Below are positions 38,701 through 47,700 of a stretch of 64,000 bases of DNA, one piece after another. The stretch is from Anolis sagrei. Lineage: Eukaryota; Chordata; Lepidosauria; Squamata; Anolidae. Within the stretch, counting starts at the first letter, position 1. Every line of letters starts with the position of its first letter. Below the pieces are notes generated by a model. The model was not told the origin of the DNA. It saw only the letters and a program-made list of their open reading frames with translations, and searched no databases. The stretch spans positions 76,323,209 through 76,387,208 of the forward strand of contig NC_090022.1 in the NCBI RefSeq assembly GCF_037176765.1, given 5' to 3'. A program made the position numbers and the translations under genes.

Positions 38701-41700
38701 AATGAGAATTAGTAAGAAGAAAATTCCAAAAACAAAAACTATAAACAGAAAAGGGCTGAAGAGAAGCTATGGTTTAACTACGAAATATTTAAAGAAACAT
38801 AGAAGGTATAAGATAGAACATACAACTGAAAGTGAGATGAAGGGAAAGGAGAAATAAGTAAAGGGAATGATTTAAAAGATACAAAGCGCTGAAGCTCTCA
38901 AATAAATGCACACCAAGGTCTGACTACAAGCTTTGCCAATCACACAAATCATCTGGTCCTTTATGTTTCCGGCTTTCAAATGATCAATTTAAAAAAAAAA
39001 ACTTACCTGAAGCAGCAGGGGATGCAGGAACAGTAGTAGGAGCTGACGGCATCTCTCCACCATGCAAAACCGGAAGGACTCCTCCAACCTCTAGGAGGAT
39101 ACCAGAGCTGCTTGCATGACCAGAAACAACCGACATGTCACTCTCGCCCACCTGCCAAAGGACATAGGTAGACTAAAATCCAGTGTATGACAAGGTCTCA
39201 TATCTATACTCTGTTGCAATATGCTGCATTTAATAAACCTGTTCCAGGCTCCCCTCTGGCTGCTACCTCATGACATTAAAAAATATATATACCAGCATCA
39301 GAGATGGAGATCATCAAGCACAGATGCACAAAAAATAAAACACCAAAACAAAACCTAGAACTCCCTCATTCCCATCAAGCAGCATTCTATGCCTCTCATA
39401 CCAATCTGTATTGGCGTGACAAAGTTTGATAAAATGCTCAGAAGGCAACTTGATTTAAAACAGGAGGGAGACTTTCACTGATGGAATTAACCACTGATGG
39501 AATTAAAAGTAAGACAAAAACAGGAGAAGGTATACATGTATACCTCAAAAAACCAGAATATATGAGGAGAGCAGAGGTAATGTAAAGAAAACAGATTCCC
39601 CTGAATCAGCAAAACAATAATCCACAGTCACAATAATGAAGCAATCACAAGCATACACTTGTTCCAACAACTTGTAAAAGGTACAATAAACAATAATCAG
39701 TATTGTGAATATAACAAGCTTATGTTTCATTGTATACTCTTGTTTGTTGTACCTTTTACAAGTTATTGGAACAAGTATATGCTCGTGAGAGCAGAGGTAA
39801 GTAAGCAAGATGGGGATCTTGAAGGAAGCACTAGATATATTGCAGACAGTAACAGCAGAAACATTCCCACACTTGAAAGTTTTGCATCCCCATACAGAGA
39901 TTTTCTTCTTCCTCCCAAATTGGTATCTCATGCCAAATAGATAGGATGAAGGAAGACAGAGCATTGTTGGTCTTTAGAGATCCTGTCATACACAGTTAAG
40001 CAAATGTGCTCTTGCTATATGAAGGCATACAAACATGATATAACAGTATTAATTGCTGTGCAATTGTGGAGACTTCCATAGCACTATGACACTGTTTGCA
40101 TATTTGCACTAGCACAGATATAATTTTAGCATAATAGATTCATAAAATACAGAACCCCCCCCCCCAACACACACTTTATATAACTTGGTTATTTTCTCCT
40201 CCTTAGTGCTCTTTGGTGCTCTTTTGTAGCACTAATACTGACAGAATATGTTTAAAACATTTTGTGGTATTTTTTCCATTCCCTGGGGTAGTGTACAACA
40301 CATCCACCGTTCAATTGAGCTCCAAACATATAAAAAATGGACCAAATGAGAGATATGGTAGCACCGTATGCTGAAGCATCACTCACTATTTGTGTTCCTC
40401 TTGAACAAAAAAGCCATGGGAGCGAAATGTTACAGCAGGAAGCAAATACTATACATGCACAAATATTTTCTAAAAATCCCAAATCACAAAAACCCTATCA
40501 AAAACAGCCTTAACCTGGTGCCCTCCAGATTTGCCAAGACAACCACCACCAATATACTCTACCATAATCGACAACATAACCAGTGCTATGGTCCAGCACG
40601 TCTGGAGGACATCAGATAAGAAAAGGAAGTTCAGGAACAATGGATTATAAACACAAAGGGCCCTTCCAGACAGGCCCTATATCCTAGGATCTGATCTCAG
40701 GTTTTCTGCTTTAAACCAGATTATATGAGTCCACACTGCCAGATAGTCTGGGATAAACAGAAAACCTGGAATCAGATCCTGGGATCTAGGGCCTGTCTGG
40801 AAGGGTTCTTAGAATCCCAGCCAAGCACTAAATGCATTTCTATATTAAAACATCAACCTTTTCTAACTGTTGCACAATACAATGGTTACCATGAAACCTC
40901 TCTTCAAATCATAACACAGCCATGAACTCTATGTGTTGCATTTGGACCTTCTCACAGTGACACCAGAGGCCCTCCAAGTGGTCAGTTTCTGGTCAAAGGA
41001 CATTTAGCATAATGCCAAATTCTTTTTTTTTAAAAAAAGCTTTGTGTTTTTAATGCATTTTAATTGTACCCTCAACTCGCTCCTGACACGATAAATAAAT
41101 AAATTAGGAAATACACTATCTATTTTTCCCAACTCTTATGTGGTTAATAAATAATATTTCTGGATTACTGAGATGATGTATGCGAAGCACTTTTGTGCAT
41201 CTTGGAAAGTGTTCTATGTATACATTTATGTGTATATGGCTGCCATGTGTTATTTGGGCTCCTACATCCTCTGTAAACCTTCTCCTTTAAAGAGGTTTGT
41301 GTCTTTTGTGGTGAAAGTCAGTCACAGAGATTCACCAGGACAATTGCATATATAAAGCAGGGTACTCCATACCAGCCTGGGGCTCGTGGGCAGGAGGCTG
41401 CCCTTCTTCAGCAGCTCTGAAAGCAGAGGAGAAGGAGGCGGAGTTGCTTTCTGTCCTAGCATCTTTTTCTGGGCTGAATCATCTGTGACTGGGGTCATGG
41501 GGGCATCCAGGGAGGTGGAGCCCAAAGGGGTGTCAGGGATCCCAATGAAGGAGGCAACTGGGGTGCTGGGCAATGTCCCTGGAGTTACCTGAGAAAGAGA
41601 AAAACCACACTGTTCAAAGCCACATCCTCGCCATCTTAACAAGACCCACCGACTTCTCCCAACAGGGCCAGTCACTCAGCGCACCCCAAGCACCTCCTCC

Positions 41701-44700
41701 ATCACTCCTGCTCCCCTCAAACCTTTGTGTGTCTCCTCCCTATTCCTATGCTAGACATTATCACTGAAGCATGTTCCATATCTTTGTCACACAGGACAAA
41801 GCAAACTTGATTCTCTGGACAAGGCTGCCCAGAAACCATTTGATTACAGAAGGCAAAAGAGAGTGGGGAGAAGGCAGAAGTCTAGAGAATAGCAGGAAAC
41901 ACTGAACAGTCTCTCATGCCTGCTGAATCCTTACCCCTGGACTAGTCTCTTCGACACTGGGTTGAGACAAGTCCCCGAGACCGTAGTCTGCTCCTGGTGA
42001 AGTAGAACCTGCTGGAGAGCGAACCATCATTCCAGGCAGTCTTCGTGATGTGGTTTTAACTGCTTGACGAGCTGGAGGGGAACAGGTAGAATGTTACATT
42101 TCAAATGTTTTTGTTCAAAAGCCTCCTCTGCAGTTTCTGCCACCAAAGTCTGTAGCAAGTTCTTCCACACAATAGCTCTAAGAAGCAACTTTCTGACTGA
42201 TTTTTTAAAAAAACGGAGGAGTATTTCTGGTATTCCGTCTTGGTTCAAAATCCAGACAAGGGCTTCTGCATTACAATTTGTCTTGCAATCTATTTTTTAA
42301 AGAGCCACAGGGAGCTCTAAAAACTGCATGCAACTTCTCAGAGAAGAAGCCAAGGAAGATGAAAGTATGCAAATGCTTCTATATATTAAATGTTTCTATA
42401 TCATCATCTGTAAGAACATTGTTTTTTGGCCCAAGGTGGGACACAGGTAGCTAGTAAACTGAAAAAATGTAGTATAATTAAAATATACAACACATCAACA
42501 CTAAACTTTAATTAAACTAATGACAATAATAAAACAATTAAAACCTACACCAAAAATGAACAGTTTGCTTGGAGAGGCAAGACCAACCCCTGGTTTTGTT
42601 TAGACTACTGCATTGCACTCTATGCAGGGCTGACTTTGAAAAGTGTTTGGAAACTACAGCTAGTGCAAAACACACCAGCTAGACTGGTGTCAGTTGTACA
42701 TTTTACATGTCTTGCAAAAACTACACTGGCTTCCAAACGCAATTTAAGGTGCTGGTGTTGGCTTACAAAGCCTTATATAACTTGGAACCAGGGTATCTGA
42801 AAGATTACCTCCTCCCATAGGGCCCTACCAGGAACTGATTTAACTGTTTAAAACTGGACTCTAGGTTTGTTTTTAGATTGCTTTCAGAAGTTTTCAAATA
42901 CTTTAATTGGCCTTTAAAAATGTTTTTTATCTCCATATCTTGAATTGTTCTTGGATTTTCTCCTCACCTTGAGATACAATACAAAAGTGCTTTAAATGAA
43001 TAAAAATGATGTGCAGCTAAAACAATTTAAGAGTAGTAAAGCACCTTCTTAAAAGCCCTCTCCTTAAAAGCCTTCACTTCTAGAAATTTGTCAAAGTAAA
43101 AATATATTCGGAACGATAGCAAAGAGGGAGCCAATATAATCTTTCGAGGAAGGTGTTGGGAGAAACTGGGGCAGCCACTGAGAAGGAGGTCCCATCTTGC
43201 ATTCCTGTCCACAGCACCTGTAAAGATAGTGGGTCTGAAAGAAGACCCTGTTTGGATGATCTCAGAGTACATGCAAACTCATAGAATGAGGAATGATTTG
43301 TCAGATAGCTTTGGACCTAAGATGGATAGGCAACTAAATCCTAATGGAAATTGAATTCCCATAACTCTTATACTTATTCTAAATGTTTTGTGTTCAGGAG
43401 TTTGATTCTATTTGAGAAAGCCCTGATTTTCAACTAACCCTGATAAGCAGCATCTGTAGCTTTCTTCTTCATCTCTGCCTCTTCCTCTTCCATTCTCTTC
43501 TTCCTGGAGAATTCCAAGGTAATTTAGTGTTATACAAGGTTACTGGATACAAAACTGATGTTCTTCCTACTCACATATTAGACCCTCATTATTTAAAATA
43601 ATGTGAAACTCATCAAAATCAAGCCCTCAGGAGGACTTTATTTAAAACAAAACAAAAAGTAAGTCTGTCTGAACCACTTTCTAGAAGTATCTTTAAAGTC
43701 TTGCAAAATAGCCCACAACAAGTGGGGGTGCAGGAATAATAAAAAGAATGCAAAGCACTGAAAAAAATTGTGTAATTGTGCCACACTGGTCAATGACATC
43801 CCCTACTACATATAGAACTTTTCCGGATCCACAATTCCAAATTTAACCACTCCAACATGCTACGGGTGGATAAAGAAAATACAATTTTCAGAAAAAAGAG
43901 ACCATAACAAAAGGAGAAGAAAAAGATAACCCACACCACAATGTCATTATATATTTCCTCCAGCCTGTGGTCCATATGCCCTGCTTGAATCAGTTCTGCA
44001 TCCCTCTTCAGCTGCCTGTAAAGAAAACACAAGAGAGATTTAGTTCATTTTATTCCTATCAACCTATTCTCAAATAATCAGGACCTTCCAAAAGTGCCAC
44101 ATTCTAGTAAATCCGAAACCATACCTGTATTTCTCTTGAGTTTCCTTAATCAGCTTCTTCAGCTCTTCTACCCGTTCTGCCGTCATTTTCCTCACAATAA
44201 CATCTTCTACAGTTTCTACCACTTCACCTTTCTCACCACGCTTTCTTCTGCACAAAAAATAGGGAAGCAATATAGGCAACCAAAACAGAAATGTTCAATC
44301 CCCTTAAATTCAGCAACTTTTATTCTGACAAATCCCAGCACACCTGTTTCTAGAAGAATTACATTTTAATGTAGACACCCTGCAATTAACCATAAACACT
44401 CTTTCAAAAACCCATACATACTTTACAACATTTCAAGTTTAATTACAGCCAAACACTTTATTTGTATCAGAGTTTGTAAGATGGTTACTTGCCTGCGCAA
44501 AACCATAAAATAAGTTCATTCTTGGCTAATCATTCTGGCTTGTTAGATCAATTGGACACTACAGAAAGAAGCCACTCCCGAGCGTATGAGAAGTCAACTA
44601 TGAAAGATGCAATAATGTCTAGAAAAATGCCTGCTTATCTAAATGAGCCTATTTATCCAAAGCAAGTCCCTAACCCATTATTTGATAGGATAGTGCTCTT

Positions 44701-47700
44701 TAGAACTGTTTGAGAAGAAAGTTTTGGAGTACTTTTGACACTAATTTTGCAAAAACATTTTAAACCTCAGAAGATCCATCATCAGGAAAAAAGAAAAATT
44801 GTCATGCTTAGCAAGGAGTCCCATTATCAATGTAAGAAAAAACTATGGATTAGGAGAGATTAGGAGAGGTTTGAATGCAATATTCCTGCTTCTTGGCAGG
44901 GGGTTGGACTGGATGGCCCATGAGGTCTCTTCCAACTCTTTGATTCTATGATTCTATGATTATACACAATTGCTGTCAACTAGACTTGAAAAATAAGTGG
45001 TGAGCTAGGTTTTCACTACTTTAGTAAACTGTTCTGTTATTCCTTCTAAATTTGGAAATAAGCTATACTGCTGATTAGCTCTCTATTGTACATTAACTCC
45101 TGCCCTTCCTCACTCAAAGACAAAGAATGAAAAAAGTAAACATCACATGGGTTAGCATTTGAACTCACTTTGGTGTTTCTGTTGTCTCCAGAAGCTCAGA
45201 ATATTGTGATGCACAATGCTAGGGAGGGAAAAGTATACAAAGTTCGCAATACAGGCAATACTAAAAAAATTGTATGCAGAGAAAGACATTTTCCACACAA
45301 TAACGTTATTTCTCAAGATGTGTTGGCAACAAGTTTTGCTCTACTGAAAAGGTTTTTGGATGTGTGTGATACTGAATGCATACAGTTGGATCTTAAGAGA
45401 AAAGAGGTACACTAATGATCACATTTATAACTGGCAGAAGAAAGGAGGAAATTTGAAGAAAACCACATAGTCTTGGCAGGGATGGGATAAGTATAGTCTT
45501 CAGGCTACATGCACTCCTTGAGCCCTGATTTTCTGGCCCTCAAAGCCTCTTCTTTAAAGTTTTGACATTATTTTCAGTGATTTTTTTTTTTTATAAAAAT
45601 CACACCCAAAATTCACCTAATGGATGCAAACATACCAAAAATACTGCTACCCATCCAACCTCATTTCCCCCTCAAAGACTTTGTTTTCTCTGTTTCTCCT
45701 TCAAATTGTACAAGAAGTGACACCATGTCACTTCTGACTCCTTCAGGTGGAGATGTGTCCTGTAGTGATGAGTTCAGAGGTGAAAAATTGCTCCCCTGGT
45801 CCCATCCAGTCATACACCCCACATTTAGGGCCTTGCATTCAAAACCGAAAATGGGGTTACTAAGCTTTTGGGAGGAAGTTACCATATTTCACAAACAGAA
45901 GAGAATCATCTCCCGTCATATGAGGCAATTCTACTATTAGCACCAGCAATGGCTAACTTCTACATGCCAGGATGCCTATAGGAATTAACAGAACTACAAC
46001 AGACATGAATGGCTAACCCAGTTTTTCTTTCAGTATCTTCCGCTGAATTCTTGGTTATATATCTCATCATTGCACTGAAAGTTAGGGACAAACAAGCATC
46101 TTCCATATTACCTTAAATTTCTCTCAGGGGGAGATCCACATGTAGCCCTATCAGTGTAAGGAATGGAGTTCCATCTAAATTCAATTTTTCCAGTATGAAA
46201 TGCAAAGGCCTTCACCTTCAGAAATTAGAACACTAACTAATAGAATTCTGGCTGCTAAAATGTGCAGTGAGATGTGCTTAGTTTAGGCATCATCCACGTT
46301 GTCATTTCAGTTTAGTACAGCAAAATTCCCAACAAATCCACCCCCACCCACCTCCAATTACGGTATTTTTTTGTCTGAACCAACATACTATACTGGGACA
46401 AAAATGTTCCATGTCATTTTTCATCAAATGATTATAAGTAGAACAGATATATTCTAATTGGCAACAGGTTGGTTGCATCAAGTGCAGGGCAAGAAAGACA
46501 ATTAATTCTCCATGGGTTCATTAAACACAAGACAGTTTAAGTTTACCTATCCATTAATACTATACCAAAATTCCCACAGAATCAGAAAACACCTGTAAAC
46601 ACACTCAATGGAAGGGTTTTTTTATTCATATTTATTCACACGCTCAAAGTGAGTCCCAAAGACAAATATACTCCAAATATGAAACGAAAGCTTATTGACA
46701 TTATCAAGGTGAAAATGAAACATCTTACTTTCTGAGAAAACCAATCAGGTGGGCGTCCTGGCTCTGCAAAAGGTTTGATAGCTCTGCTGACAGACACCCT
46801 AGAGAAAAATAAAGTAGTTGAAGATCTTTAATCCCCCTTTTTCAACAATTCAGTGGGAAAACATTTGGTCTCATGTTCAGAGTCCTGGAAACCACAAGAT
46901 ACACACAATAGACTTTATTTTTGCTTACTCATGCAATCCTTACCTGACCTGGTTATTTCATTTCACATGTGCATAGTTTTGAATAGCACTGAAACATGTT
47001 GAACCGCTCTTTTTTCTGGTGTAGAAACCTATTCCTACACTTTCCATGTTATTTCTGCCTCTGGTATCAAATTTTCTGTTTAAAAAGCAATATGCTGGAC
47101 TACATCTACATCATTAACTGAGACAGATGAACTTCACTGGATGACCTTGGCTCAATTTTTCTCTCAGCCTAACTCACCCTTCATTAAGTCAGGATAATCA
47201 CCAATCTGTCCCTACATACAATCGGAGAGAACTTGTTTTCAGGTAGCTGTATTTATCAACTGGTTTTCACCGTTTTCAACAAATTCAAAGCTAATATCAC
47301 AAACAGCACTAAAATATGTAAATCTCAGCAAGTAAACATCCTCTACCTGGAATTCTGAAATCTGATATACTCCAAAATCCAAAACTGTAAAGATAGGTGG
47401 CTGATATAACAACACTTTTGTTTTCTGATCATTCATGCTACACAAACTTTGCCTTATGCACAAATTAATAATAATGTATATAAAATTATCTTCATGTTAT
47501 GTGTATAAAGTGCATTTTAAACTTAAATGAATTTTGTGTTAAGACTTGGATTCCATCTCCAAGATATCACATTATGTATGCACATGCAAATACTGTATTT
47601 ACTTGAATCTAACACTCACCTTTTTTGGCTAGATTACCTTGCCAAAATTAGGGTGCACATTAGATTTGCATAATAGGGTAATTTTAGTGCTGAGCCAAAG

